A stretch of 64,000 nt of DNA from SUG2458 sp051872335 (GTDB lineage Bacteria > Bacillota_I > Bacilli_A > RFN20 > CAG-826), in the NCBI GenBank assembly GCA_051872335.1, contig JBJEDT010000045.1:1-64000 (forward strand), given 5' to 3'. The notes beneath the pieces are model-generated. The model searched no databases, was not told the DNA's origin, and saw nothing but the letters and a program-made list of their open reading frames with translations. Position 1 is the stretch's first letter, and every line of letters starts with the position of its first letter. The position numbers and the translations under genes were made by a program. Shown here in pieces: positions 25,433-34,154 of the stretch.

Positions 25433-26386
25433 CTATTCGTAATCACGGAAAGAAAGTCCAATAGCCATTAATTTTTCTTTGACTTCTTTTAATGATTTCT
25501 TACCTAAATTACGTACTTTCATCATATCTTCTTCTGTTTTTTGTGTTAATTCCATAACAGTTTGGATACCTGCTCTCTTTAAGCAGTTGTATGAACGAAC
25601 AGATAAATCTAATTCGTCGATATTCATTTGTTCATAAACATTAACTTCTTTTTCAACTTTTTCTGCGATAATGTTAACATTTTGAGCAATATCACTAACT
25701 TCTAAGAATAACTCGAAGTGTTCTACTAAAATTTTTGCAGCTAAAGCAAGTGCATCTTGAGGTAACATTGAACCGTTTGTCCAAATTTCAAGATGTAAGC
25801 GATCATAACGTGAATCATGACCTACACGAGTTGGTTCAACTACATAACTAACTTTAGTAATTGGTGAATAATTTGAATCAGTTGGAATTGTGCCAACATG
25901 ATAATTTGAAGATTTATTTCCTTCTGCTGTGACATAACCACGTCCATTACGAGCGTGAATTGTCATTCTTAAACTGCCACCTTCAGCAACTGTAGCAATA
26001 TGTAAATCAGGATTGATGACAGAAACGTTAGCTGGTAATTGTAAATCAGCAGCAGTTACTTCAGCTGGTCCTTTTACATCAACATTAATTTTCTTAATTG
26101 AATTTTCATCGTCTTCATCAATTTCTAAGACTAAATCTTTTAAATTAAGAATAATTGTAGTAACGTCTTCTACGACACCTTCAAGTGCTGAAAATTCATG
26201 ACGAGCACCTTCAATTTCAACAGCATAGACAGATGCACCTGGTAAAGATGATAATAATACTCTTCTTAAAGCATTACCTAATGTAATACCGAAACCTCTT
26301 TCTAATGGTTCAATAACAAATTCACCATAATTTGTTGAAGTATTGAATTTAGCAACTTTAAAACTTGGTTTTTCGAATTTTCTCAT
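25433..26386 (-). CDS. rpoA: DNA-directed RNA polymerase subunit alpha
   Basis: Assembly platform of RNA polymerase and target of activators. It has 317 residues: the N-terminal dimerisation domain (FVIEPLERGFGITLGNALRR, LLSSLPGASVYAVEIEG) and, after a linker, the C-terminal domain (about residues 245-317) with LDLSVRSYNCLKRAGIQTVM and VRNLGKKSLKEVKEKLMAIG, which contacts UP elements. It lies 12 bases before rplQ and 48 bases after rpsK, the standard alpha operon order. Confidence 0.98.
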   Translation of the reverse strand: MRKFEKPSFKVAKFNTSTNYGEFVIEPLERGFGITLGNALRRVLLSSLPGASVYAVEIEGARHEFSALEGVVEDVTTIILNLKDLVLEIDEDDENSIKKINVDVKGPAEVTAADLQLPANVSVINPDLHIATVAEGGSLRMTIHARNGRGYVTAEGNKSSNYHVGTIPTDSNYSPITKVSYVVEPTRVGHDSRYDRLHLEIWTNGSMLPQDALALAAKILVEHFELFLEVSDIAQNVNIIAEKVEKEVNVYEQMNIDELDLSVRSYNCLKRAGIQTVMELTQKTEEDMMKVRNLGKKSLKEVKEKLMAIGLSFRDYE

Positions 26387-26434
26387 TTCCGTTCCTCCTT
26401 TAGCAATCTAAATGATTATTTATTCTTTTACTAA

Positions 26435-26827
26435 TTAACCACGTGGACGCTTTGGTGGACGGCAGCCGTTATGTGGTATAGGTGTTGTATCTGTAATCAT
26501 AACAACTTCTAATCCAGCAGCTTGTAAACTTCTAACTGCAGATTCACGACCTGGACCAGTACCTTTAACATTGACATCAACTGTCTTTAAGCCTTGTTCA
26601 ACAGCTACTTTAGCACAAGCTTCACCAGCCATTTGAGCAGCAAATGGAGTTGATTTTTTAGCTCCTTTGAAGCCTAATGCACCAGCTGATGACCATGCAA
26701 TAGCATTACCTTGTTCATCAGTAATTGTAACAATTGTATTGTTAAATGTTGAGTGAATGTGAGCGACGCCTTTAGTATAGGCTCTTTTAATTTTCTTTTT
26801 ACGGACAACAGTATTTTTCTTAGCCAT
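26435..26827 (-). CDS. rpsK: 30S ribosomal protein S11
   Basis: Platform protein near the 3' end of 16S rRNA. It has 130 residues, with AHIHSTFNNTIVTITDEQGN, WSSAGALGFKGAKKSTPFAA and the basic C-terminus TPIPHNGCRPPKRPRG. It follows rpsM by 21 bases. Confidence 0.98.
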   Translation of the reverse strand: MAKKNTVVRKKKIKRAYTKGVAHIHSTFNNTIVTITDEQGNAIAWSSAGALGFKGAKKSTPFAAQMAGEACAKVAVEQGLKTVDVNVKGTGPGRESAVRSLQAAGLEVVMITDTTPIPHNGCRPPKRPRG

Positions 26828-26848
26828 ATATCTTTTTCCTCACTTTCC

Positions 26849-27223
26849 TTATTTAACTGCTTGTTTCTTGTTAGCAATTGTCTTTGCAGGACCTTTGCGT
26901 GTACGAGCATTTGTTTTTGTACGTTGACCACGAACTGGTAAACCTCTACGATGGCGAATACCACGATAGCAACCAATTTCTTGTAAACGTTTAATATTTA
27001 ATGATACTTCTCTACGTAAATCACCTTCAACTTTTAATTTTGAAACTTCATTACGAATAGCATTTAATTGATCATCTGTTAAATCTTTTACACGAATATC
27101 TTCTGAGATATTACATGCTTTTAAAATCTTTTGTGATGTTGTTAATCCAATACCATAAATATATGTTAATGAGATAACAACTCTTTTTTCATTTGGAATG
27201 TCTACTCCAACAATACGTGCCAT
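26849..27223 (-). CDS. rpsM: 30S ribosomal protein S13
   Basis: Head protein forming the intersubunit bridges B1a/B1b and touching P-site tRNA with its basic tail. It has 124 residues, starting MARIVGVDIPNEKRVVISLT, with YIYGIGLTTSQKIL and the C-terminal GLPVRGQRTKTNARTRKGP. Confidence 0.98.
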   Translation of the reverse strand: MARIVGVDIPNEKRVVISLTYIYGIGLTTSQKILKACNISEDIRVKDLTDDQLNAIRNEVSKLKVEGDLRREVSLNIKRLQEIGCYRGIRHRRGLPVRGQRTKTNARTRKGPAKTIANKKQAVK

Positions 27224-27241
27224 ATAAACTATGCCTCCTTA

Positions 27242-27355
27242 TTAACCTTGTCTTTGCTTATGTTTAGGATTTGAGCAGATAACCATAATACGGCCGTGTC
27301 TGCGGATTACCTTACATTTATCGCAAATTGGTTTGACTGAGGGTCTGACTTTCAT
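27242..27355 (-). CDS. rpmJ: 50S ribosomal protein L36
   Basis: Zinc ribbon protein of 37 residues: MKVRPSVKPICDKCKVIRRH followed by GRIMVICSNPKHKQRQG. The zinc ligands CDKC, C27 and H32 are present (C+ form). It lies between infA and rpsM, the invariant place for rpmJ, with the AGGAGG of its ribosome site right before the ATG. Confidence 0.96.
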   Translation of the reverse strand: MKVRPSVKPICDKCKVIRRHGRIMVICSNPKHKQRQG

Positions 27356-27392
27356 AAAATTTCCTCCTCTAAAATTTAATTCATTTTTGAAT

Positions 27393-27611
27393 TTATTTGA
27401 ATCTAAATGTGATTCTGCCCCGTGTTAAATCATAAGGCGAGATTTCAACTGTAACTCTATCACCTGGTAGAATGCGAATGTAATTCATACGGATTTTACC
27501 AGAAACGGTAGCGAGAATTACAACTCCATTAGATAACTTTACTCTAAACATTGCATTTGGTAAAGTCTCAATGACAACCGCCTCGACTTCAATAACGTCA
27601 TCTTTTGCCAT
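27393..27611 (-). CDS. infA: Translation initiation factor IF-1
   Basis: Small OB-fold factor that occupies the A-site during initiation. It has 72 residues, the standard length, with EVEAVVIETLPNAMFRVKLS, SGKIRMNYIRILPGDRVTVE and DLTRGRITFRFK. It follows map by 15 bases. Confidence 0.97.
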   Translation of the reverse strand: MAKDDVIEVEAVVIETLPNAMFRVKLSNGVVILATVSGKIRMNYIRILPGDRVTVEISPYDLTRGRITFRFK

Positions 27612-27626
27612 TTTTATCCTCCAAAT

Positions 27627-28376
27627 TTATTTATTAAGTGTTAAGATTTCATAACCATCTTCTGTTATGACAATAGTGTTTTCATAATGTCCTGCTAATT
27701 TACCATCAACGGTTTTAACAGTCCAACCATCACTCATAACTTTTGTTTCTTTTCTTCCTTGATGTAACATTGGTTCAACAGCTAAACACATACCTGGACG
27801 TAGTTTTACACCTGTACCAGCAGGTCCATAATTTGGAATTGCAGGATCTTCATGTAAATCACGACCGATTCCATGACCTGTATAATCTCTAGGTAATGAA
27901 AATCCATTAGCTTCTGCGTGAACTTGAATTGCGTGGGAAATATCTCCTAAAAAATTGCCTGGCTTAGCAAACTTCATGCCTTCGAAAAAACACTCCTCAG
28001 TAACACGAATAAGCTTAGCTGCTTCTTCAGAAATTTTACCAACTGCAAACGTTCGTGCTGCATCTCCGTTATAACCTTTGTAAACAGCACCCACATCAAT
28101 TGAAATAATGTCTCCTTCTTTTAAAGGTTTACTATTTGCAAATCCATGAACAAGTACATCATTTACTGATGCACAAATTGTAAATGGAAAGTCTCCGTAT
28201 CCTTTAAATCCAGGAGTTGCACCTTGTGCGCGAATAGTTTCTTCTGCAACACGATCTAATTCTCGTGTCGTAATACCAGGTTTGATTAACGGCTCGAGTG
28301 CATCAAATACACTGGCCGTTATTCTTCCTGCCTCGCGCATCAACTCGATTTCTCGAGGTGATTTCACGATTATCAT
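27627..28376 (-). CDS. map: Methionine aminopeptidase, type I
   Basis: Co-translational removal of initiator Met. It has 249 residues of the short type Ia form without an N-terminal zinc finger. Metal ligands are visible in the family motifs: SIDVGAVYKGYNGDAART (two Asp), GHGIGRDLHEDPAIPNYG (His) and LAVEPMLHQG and YENTIVITEDG (two Glu). It lies 3 bases after adk in the secY-adk-map-infA order. Confidence 0.97.
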   Translation of the reverse strand: MIIVKSPREIELMREAGRITASVFDALEPLIKPGITTRELDRVAEETIRAQGATPGFKGYGDFPFTICASVNDVLVHGFANSKPLKEGDIISIDVGAVYKGYNGDAARTFAVGKISEEAAKLIRVTEECFFEGMKFAKPGNFLGDISHAIQVHAEANGFSLPRDYTGHGIGRDLHEDPAIPNYGPAGTGVKLRPGMCLAVEPMLHQGRKETKVMSDGWTVKTVDGKLAGHYENTIVITEDGYEILTLNK

Positions 28377-28379
28377 CTT

Positions 28380-29027
28380 TTACTCTCCTTTTAAAATATC
28401 TTGGATATTTGTAAAGACTTCGTCAATGCTTTTTAAACCATCAACATCCTTACATAAATTTCTTTCTTTATAGAAAGCAATAAGTGGGAATGTTTGGTTT
28501 TGATAAGCATCTAATCTTTCGTTCAAAACTTCAACTGTGTCATCTTTACGTTGAACAAGAGGTCCTCCACAAAGATCACAAACATTTTCGACTTTTGAAG
28601 GCATAAGTTCAACATGATATGGTGCAGCACATGTTTTACAAACACGTCTACCACTAATACGTTTAATCAAAGCCTCTTTGTCAGCTGAAATATTTATAAC
28701 GTGAGTAATTGGACGATTGATTTCATTTGTTAATACTTCAAGAGCTTCAGCCTGCGCAATAGTACGTGGGAAGCCATCGAGTAAAAATCCTTTTGCACAA
28801 TCATCTTGTGAAAGTCTTTCTTTTACAAGACCGATTGTAACTTCATCAGGAACAAGTAGTCCCTTATCAATATAGCTAGCAGCTAAAATTCCAAGTTGAG
28901 TACCATTTCTAATAGCCTCGCGGAACATATCTCCAGTAGAAATATGTGGAATGTTATAATGAGCTATAATTTTTTTTGCTTGTGTACCTTTACCAGCACC
29001 AGGTGGGCCCATTAATATAATATTCAT
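28380..29027 (-). CDS. adk: Adenylate kinase
   Basis: ATP + AMP to 2 ADP. It has 215 residues. P-loop GPPGAGKGTQAKKI at the N-terminus; AMP-binding ISTGDMFREAI; LLDGFPRTIAQAEAL; and the Gram-positive zinc-binding lid with four Cys (CKTC at about 127-130 and CDLC at about 147-150). It lies 2 bases after secY. Confidence 0.98.
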   Translation of the reverse strand: MNIILMGPPGAGKGTQAKKIIAHYNIPHISTGDMFREAIRNGTQLGILAASYIDKGLLVPDEVTIGLVKERLSQDDCAKGFLLDGFPRTIAQAEALEVLTNEINRPITHVINISADKEALIKRISGRRVCKTCAAPYHVELMPSKVENVCDLCGGPLVQRKDDTVEVLNERLDAYQNQTFPLIAFYKERNLCKDVDGLKSIDEVFTNIQDILKGE

Positions 29028-29029
29028 AA

Positions 29030-30391
29030 TTAATAACCCTTTCTAGCACTACGGCTTGCACTTGCTGATTCTTCAAAACTCTTTCCAGCAAGTAATCCAT
29101 CAATTTGTGAATCTAATTCAAGAGCAACACCAACAACAATGATTAAACCTGTACCACCTAAAGCTAATGATTGACTCATTAAACCTGTAAGTGTTAAGAC
29201 AACAGGTAAAGCAGCAATAAATACTAAAGCTGCAGCACCAATAAATGTAACTCTATTCAATACTTTACGAACATAACGTTCAGTTTCATTTCCTGGACGA
29301 ATACCTGGAATATAAGATCCATTCTTTTGGAAATTATCAGCCATTTGTTCAGGATTAATTTGTAAGTTCGAATAGAAGAATGTAAATGCAACAATAAGGA
29401 TTAAATAAATAATTAAGCCCCAAGGCATTTGCCATGTTTTATCATTGAACCAAGGCATTGTTGTCATTTTTGTTGTTGAGAAGATATTTAGCCATTCAGC
29501 ACTTGTATCTGCTCCTGTAATAAATGAAGCAATTACCGATGGTGCCATCATAATTGACGATGCAAAGATAACTGGAATAACTGATGCAGAGTTGATCTTA
29601 ATTGGTAAGAAACTTGCACTAGCCATTTTTGAAGAACCCGATTTTCCAGAATGTTGAACTGGAATTTTACGTTTTGATAATTCAATAAATGTAACAAAGC
29701 ATATAATGACAATATATGAAATAACATATAAGCCAAATAGTAATAAACCATTAATAATATTAGATGGAACACCTGATAATAATGGATAATATAACCATGT
29801 TTGATATGCTGTAAACATTTGAGTTGGTAATGATGAAACGATACCAGCAAAAATAATTACTGAAATACCATTACCAATACCATTTGTAGTAATTTTATCG
29901 CCTAGCCACATAACGAGCATGCCGCCTGCGACTAAAATGGTAACAAGATAAGCATAATTCCAGAATCCACTACCAGATAAAGTAACATAATTACTATTTT
30001 CCATAGTGACTATAATTCCATATGCTTGAACAGCACCAAGTAATAGTGTCAAGTAACGTGTTGCCATTTCTGACTTTCTACGTCCTGTTTGACCTTGTTT
30101 ATTTAACTCTGATAATGCAGGCAATACATCCATTGATAATAATTGAATAATAATACCAGATGTAATGTAAGGCGAAACACCAAGAGCAAATATAGAGAAG
30201 CTTGATAAAGCTCCACCACCTAGTAAGTTCATAAGTGCAAAGATTGAATCATCTGAGAATGAAACATCATTGACTGTAACTCCAGGAATTGTAATCGATG
30301 AGCCTAAACGGAAAACAAATAATATTGCAAGCGTAAAGACTATACGATTCATTACTTCCTTGTTTTTAAATATGGCTGCGATTTTTTTCAC
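29030..30391 (-). CDS. secY: Preprotein translocase subunit SecY
   Basis: Pore subunit of the SecYEG channel, 453 residues with ten membrane segments. Recognisable elements: IFALGVSPYITSGIIIQLLS, the plug/TM2 region, RKIPVQHSG before the TM6-7 loop, and GSYIPGIRPGNETERYVRKV in the cytosolic loop that contacts SecA and the ribosome. It lies 1 base after rplO in the spc operon. Confidence 0.98.
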   Translation of the reverse strand: MKKIAAIFKNKEVMNRIVFTLAILFVFRLGSSITIPGVTVNDVSFSDDSIFALMNLLGGGALSSFSIFALGVSPYITSGIIIQLLSMDVLPALSELNKQGQTGRRKSEMATRYLTLLLGAVQAYGIIVTMENSNYVTLSGSGFWNYAYLVTILVAGGMLVMWLGDKITTNGIGNGISVIIFAGIVSSLPTQMFTAYQTWLYYPLLSGVPSNIINGLLLFGLYVISYIVIICFVTFIELSKRKIPVQHSGKSGSSKMASASFLPIKINSASVIPVIFASSIMMAPSVIASFITGADTSAEWLNIFSTTKMTTMPWFNDKTWQMPWGLIIYLILIVAFTFFYSNLQINPEQMADNFQKNGSYIPGIRPGNETERYVRKVLNRVTFIGAAALVFIAALPVVLTLTGLMSQSLALGGTGLIIVVGVALELDSQIDGLLAGKSFEESASASRSARKGY

Positions 30392-30392
30392 G

Positions 30393-30833
30393 TTAGATCA
30401 CCTCAATTGTGCCACCAGCATTTTTAATAGCAGCTTCTGCGGATTTTGAGAATTTAGATGCTTTAACTGTTAATTTTTTTGTTAAAGCACCTTTTCCTAA
30501 TATTTTAACACCGTTTAACTCTTTTGTAACGAGTCCAGCTTCTTTTAATAATGTTGGAGTGACTACAACGTCGTCTTCAAATCTATTTAAATCTTCAACG
30601 TTGACAATTGCGTATTCTACACGAGTAAAGTTTGTAAAACCATGTTTTGGTAAACGTCTAAATAATGGATTTTGACCACCTTCAAAGCCTAAACGGACAC
30701 CGCCACCACTACGAGAGTTTTGACCTTTTTGTCCCTTACCTGAAGTTTTACCATTTCCAGAACCGATACCACGACCGACACGGTTAGCTTGTTTACGAGA
30801 ACCTTCTGTATATTGTAATTCATGTAGTTTCAT
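30393..30833 (-). CDS. rplO: 50S ribosomal protein L15
   Basis: Late-assembly 50S protein, 146 residues from the ATG at 30833. The frame also has an upstream GTG at 30842, but that codon is part of the AGGAGGTG ribosome site, and the protein beginning MKLHELQYTEGSRKQANRVG matches the family start. The glycine-rich GRGIGSGNGKTSGKGQKGQN and the C-terminal KAEAAIKNAGGT-like end (SAEAAIKNAGGTIEVI) are typical. Confidence 0.95.
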   Translation of the reverse strand: MKLHELQYTEGSRKQANRVGRGIGSGNGKTSGKGQKGQNSRSGGGVRLGFEGGQNPLFRRLPKHGFTNFTRVEYAIVNVEDLNRFEDDVVVTPTLLKEAGLVTKELNGVKILGKGALTKKLTVKASKFSKSAEAAIKNAGGTIEVI

Positions 30834-30872
30834 ATTGTGCACCTCCTATTTTGCAAAATAGTTTAAATTTAA

Positions 30873-31463
30873 TTATTTACGTAATGCTTTAATTTGGCCA
30901 TATGTCTTTAATGATTTTAGGCCTTCTGTAGTAGCACGTAAAATGTTAATTGGAGTACGTGCACCATAGACTTTAGAACAAATGTTTCTAACACCTGCTA
31001 ATTCTAAGATAGCACGGACAGGACCACCAGCAATGATTCCAGTACCTTCTGATGCAGGTTTTAAATAAACTTTAGTTGCACCGAATACACCTTCGACATC
31101 ATGTGGGATAGTGTCACCTTTAACCATATGTACAACATACATATTTCTTTTTGCAGCTTCAAGAGCTTTTTTGATAGCATCTGGGACTTCAGCAGCTTTT
31201 CCTGTTCCGAAACCAAATCTACCCTTTCTGTCACCGATAACGACAACAGCTGAGAATCTCATACGACGTCCACCTTTAACTGTTTTAGAAATACGGTTAA
31301 TAGCGACAACACGTTCTTCGAATTCTTTTACTGGACGTTCAGCACGACGAGGTTTTCTTTCACCTTTAGCGTCTTTGTGAGGACGACGTTCTCCACGAGG
31401 AGCGGATGGTTTTTGTTCTGTGTTTTCTTGTTCAACAACTTCAACAACTTTTTCTTCTGCCAT
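30873..31463 (-). CDS. rpsE: 30S ribosomal protein S5 with N-terminal extension
   Basis: Fidelity-related 30S protein at the mRNA entry side. It has 196 residues. The core starts at about residue 45 (EFEERVVAINRISKTVKGGR) and includes GFGTGKAAEVPDAIKKALE and LKPASEGTGIIAGGPVRAIL. Ahead of the core is an extension of about 35 residues beyond the B. subtilis start: acidic first (AEEKVVEVVEQENTEQ), then strongly basic (RGERRPHKDAKGERKPRRAE). The extension is supported by an AGGAGG site before the ATG at 31463 and no internal start near the core. Confidence 0.96.
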   Translation of the reverse strand: MAEEKVVEVVEQENTEQKPSAPRGERRPHKDAKGERKPRRAERPVKEFEERVVAINRISKTVKGGRRMRFSAVVVIGDRKGRFGFGTGKAAEVPDAIKKALEAAKRNMYVVHMVKGDTIPHDVEGVFGATKVYLKPASEGTGIIAGGPVRAILELAGVRNICSKVYGARTPINILRATTEGLKSLKTYGQIKALRK

Positions 31464-31475
31464 TTTCGTTTCCTC

Positions 31476-31832
31476 CTAGAATTCTAAGCCTGCTTCACGA
31501 GCAGCTTCTGCGACAGCTTTAACTCTGCCATGATATATATAACCAGAACGGTCAAATACGATCTTTTTAATGCCTAACTTTAATGCTTTTTCAGCAACGT
31601 CTTTACCAACTTTAGCAGCAGCTTCAATGTTACCACCATTTTCAAGTTTTAAGACAACTGATGAAGAAGAGCATAATGTTACGCCTTTTACATCATCGAT
31701 AATTTGGCAGTGAATATGGCTATTTGAACGATATACGCTTAAACGTGGGCATTCAGCTGTTCCACTGATTTTAGCACGTACTCTAGCGTGACGACGTTCA
31801 CGAACAACGTTCTTTGATACTTTTGTAATCAT
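31476..31832 (-). CDS. rplR: 50S ribosomal protein L18
   Basis: 5S rRNA binding protein of the central protuberance. It has 118 residues, with RRHARVRAKISGTAECPRLS, VYRSNSHIHCQIIDD and the C-terminal FDRSGYIYHGRVKAVAEAAR. It lies between rplF and rpsE in the spc operon. Confidence 0.98.
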   Translation of the reverse strand: MITKVSKNVVRERRHARVRAKISGTAECPRLSVYRSNSHIHCQIIDDVKGVTLCSSSSVVLKLENGGNIEAAAKVGKDVAEKALKLGIKKIVFDRSGYIYHGRVKAVAEAAREAGLEF

Positions 31833-31854
31833 ACTTTCATTTCCTCCTTATCGA

Positions 31855-32397
31855 CTATTTCTTACCAGCGCGTTTACCTTCTTTACGGATAATATGTTCA
31901 TCCTTGAACATAATACCCTTACCATTATATGGTTCAGGTTCACGAACAGCGCGGATACGAGCAGCAGTTTGTCCGACTGCTTGACGGTCACATCCTTCAA
32001 CTACAAGTTCTGTAGCTGATGTACATGTGATTTTAACTCCTTCTTCAGGAGTAATGACTACTTCATGTGAGTAACCAATATTTAAGACTAAATCATTGCC
32101 TCTCATTTGAGCACGGTAACCAATACCAACAATGATTAATGTTTTCTTGAATCCTTCAGAAACACCTACGACCATGTTATGAAGTAAAGCACGTGTTGTA
32201 CCATGTAATGCTTTAGTTTGTTTTAAATCGTTAGGACGTTTAACTGTTAATTCTGTACCGTTGATTTCATATGTAAACATTGGATTAAATGTTGTTGTTA
32301 ATTCACCTTTAGGTCCTTTAACTGTGACAACGTTTGTGCTTACATCAACAGTTGTGCCTGCAGGAATGTTAATTACCTTATGACCAATACGTGACAT
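31855..32397 (-). CDS. rplF: 50S ribosomal protein L6
   Basis: Binds 23S rRNA near the factor-binding site. It has 180 residues in two similar domains, starting MSRIGHKVINIPAGTTVDVS and ending with the signature PEPYNGKGIMFKDEHIIRKE. Standard spc operon position. Confidence 0.98.
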   Translation of the reverse strand: MSRIGHKVINIPAGTTVDVSTNVVTVKGPKGELTTTFNPMFTYEINGTELTVKRPNDLKQTKALHGTTRALLHNMVVGVSEGFKKTLIIVGIGYRAQMRGNDLVLNIGYSHEVVITPEEGVKITCTSATELVVEGCDRQAVGQTAARIRAVREPEPYNGKGIMFKDEHIIRKEGKRAGKK

Positions 32398-32408
32398 ATA
32401 TTTTCCTC

Positions 32409-32804
32409 CTACCAGACATAAGCGATAACTTCTCCGCCGACACCTAATGTGCGAGCTTGTTTATCACTCATGACACCTTTTGAGGTTGAGATAATTGCAA
32501 TACCTAAACCTTTTAATACACGTGGAAGTTTTTCAGCTTTTGCGTTAACACGTAAGCTAGGTTTTGAGATTCTCTTTAATCCAGAGATAACTCTTGTTCC
32601 ATCTTGTGCATATTTTAATGTTAATGTTAATTCTTTTTTAACATCGCCTGTAACAGCGAAATCACTAATGAAGCCTTCTTCTTTAAGAATTTCAGCAATG
32701 CGTACTTTCATTGTAGAAGATGGCATAGAAACTGTTTCATAACGTAAAGCATTAGCGTTACGAATTCTTGTAAGCATATCTGCTATTGGATCTGTCATTA
32801 CCAT
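32409..32804 (-). CDS. rpsH: 30S ribosomal protein S8
   Basis: Central-domain 16S rRNA binder, 131 residues. It starts MVMTDPIADMLTRIRNANAL, like the B. subtilis protein, and ends with the signature GIAIISTSKGVMSDKQARTL and GGEVIAYVW. In E. coli S8 represses the spc operon; no target site was sought in detail here. Confidence 0.98.
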   Translation of the reverse strand: MVMTDPIADMLTRIRNANALRYETVSMPSSTMKVRIAEILKEEGFISDFAVTGDVKKELTLTLKYAQDGTRVISGLKRISKPSLRVNAKAEKLPRVLKGLGIAIISTSKGVMSDKQARTLGVGGEVIAYVW

Positions 32805-32825
32805 AGTTTATATTTCCCCTTTCTC

Positions 32826-33011
32826 CTACCAGCTTGATTTTTTCATACCTGGAATTTCGCCTTTATAAGCTAATTCACGTAGGCAGATTCTGCAAAGTTT
32901 GAATTTACGAATAACTGAGTGAGGACGTCCGCAACGTTCACAACGAGTATATTCTCTGACTTTAAATTTCTTAGGTCTTTGATAAGATGCTACTTTTGAT
33001 TTTTTTGCCAT
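32826..33011 (-). CDS. rpsN: 30S ribosomal protein S14, zinc-binding type
   Basis: Head protein of 61 residues, the short type Z form with two Cys pairs (CERC and CRIC) that bind zinc. Sequence includes REYTRCERCGRPHSVIRKFK and ELAYKGEIPGMKKSSW. It sits between rplE and rpsH as in other Bacilli. Only this copy is in the window. Confidence 0.97.
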   Translation of the reverse strand: MAKKSKVASYQRPKKFKVREYTRCERCGRPHSVIRKFKLCRICLRELAYKGEIPGMKKSSW

Positions 33012-33025
33012 GATGATCCTCCTCC

Positions 33026-33811
33026 TTATTTCTTAAATGGCATACCCATTAAATCTAACAATGTATATGCTTCTTCATCTTTATGAGCTGTTGTTACAAT
33101 AACAATGTCCATTCCACGTAATTTTGATACTTTATCGTAATCAATTTCAGGGAAAATAAGTTGTTCTTTAACACCTAATGTGTAGTTACCACGACCATCG
33201 AAAGCATTTTTGCTAACGCCACGGAAGTCTCTAACACGTGGTAATGCGATGTTAAATAATTTATCAAGGAATTCATACATACGAACGCCTCTTAAAGTAA
33301 CTTTACAACCAATTGCTGTTCCTTCACGTAATTTGAATGAAGCGATTGATTTCTTTGCTTTTGTTACAACAGGTTTTTGTCCTGTGATTTGCATTAATTC
33401 TCTAACTGAGTCATCTAATGCTTTTGAATTTGATGTAGCTTCACCAACACCGATGTTAATAACAACTTTGTTGATTGAAGGAATTTGCATAACTGATTTA
33501 TAGCCAAATTTAGCATTTAAAGCAGGTGCAACTTCTGTGAAATACTTTTCTTGTAAACGATTGTTAAATACTCTAGCTTTTGGAGCTTTCTTTGCTTTAG
33601 GAGCAGCCTTTTTTGCAGGTGCTTCTGCAACTACTGTTTCTTCAGCTTTAACTTCTGGTTCAGCAACTTTCTTTGTTGTTGATTTAGCTGTAGAAGAAGT
33701 TGAAGTTGTTTTCTTTGTTGTAGTAGTCTTCTTAGCTGTAGTACTTGTTGTTGATTTTTTTGTTGTTGAAGTAGCTTTCTTAGCTACTGTTTCTTTAATT
33801 TCTTCTGCCAT
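33026..33811 (-). CDS. rplE: 50S ribosomal protein L5 with an 82-residue Lys/Thr/Ala-rich N-terminal extension
   Basis: 5S rRNA binding protein of the central protuberance. The total is 261 residues, whereas the conserved L5 core (from NNRLQEKYFTEVAPALNAKF at about residue 83) accounts for the usual 179. The extra N-terminal part is low-complexity: residues 10-50 are almost only Lys, Thr, Ser and Ala (KKTTTTKKTTSTSST), 50-65 are acidic (EPEVKAEETVVAEA), and 66-80 are Lys/Ala/Pro (KKAAPKAKKAPKAR). A good AGGAGG site precedes the ATG at 33811 and there is no start codon at the core boundary, so the extension should be translated. The core is complete, including SLRVRDFRG-like PRVRDFRGVSKNAFDGRGNY. 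The extension could sit on the ribosome surface or be removed after translation. Confidence 0.95.
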   Translation of the reverse strand: MAEEIKETVAKKATSTTKKSTTSTTAKKTTTTKKTTSTSSTAKSTTKKVAEPEVKAEETVVAEAPAKKAAPKAKKAPKARVFNNRLQEKYFTEVAPALNAKFGYKSVMQIPSINKVVINIGVGEATSNSKALDDSVRELMQITGQKPVVTKAKKSIASFKLREGTAIGCKVTLRGVRMYEFLDKLFNIALPRVRDFRGVSKNAFDGRGNYTLGVKEQLIFPEIDYDKVSKLRGMDIVIVTTAHKDEEAYTLLDLMGMPFKK

Positions 33812-33824
33812 TACTTGCTACCTC

Positions 33825-34142
33825 CTAGTCTAATTTGCTTCCGCTAGCTTTCTTACCAACAGAAACTCTAACTTTTTTACCGTTTTCAACTTGGAAACCT
33901 ACACGAGTAGCTTTCTTTGTTTTTGGATCGATTAATGCAACATTACTAACGTGAATAGGAGCATAAATATCAACAATGCTTCCTTCTGGGTTAGCTTGAG
34001 TTGGTTTTCTGTGTTTCTTTCTGACATTAACACCTTCAACGACGACTTTGTCTAACTTTGGTAAAGCTTTTTGAACAACGCCTGTTTTGCCTTTGTCAGC
34101 ACCAGAAATAACGATAACTTTATCACCTTTTTTGATAATCAT
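33825..34142 (-). CDS. rplX: 50S ribosomal protein L24
   Basis: Assembly initiator near the exit tunnel with a KOW motif (KKGDKVIVISGADKGKTGVV). It has 105 residues. The central KHRKPTQANPEGSIVDIYAP is typical. It lies between rplN and rplE. Confidence 0.98.
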   Translation of the reverse strand: MIIKKGDKVIVISGADKGKTGVVQKALPKLDKVVVEGVNVRKKHRKPTQANPEGSIVDIYAPIHVSNVALIDPKTKKATRVGFQVENGKKVRVSVGKKASGSKLD

Positions 34143-34154
34143 AGATATTTCCTC

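Noticed and set aside
33537..33833. Plus-strand frame opposite the L5 extension, with hydrophobic Val/Phe repeats
   Set aside because: It is the antisense of the Lys/Thr codon repeats of rplE; the hydrophobic look comes from reverse-complemented AAG/AAA/ACA codons.
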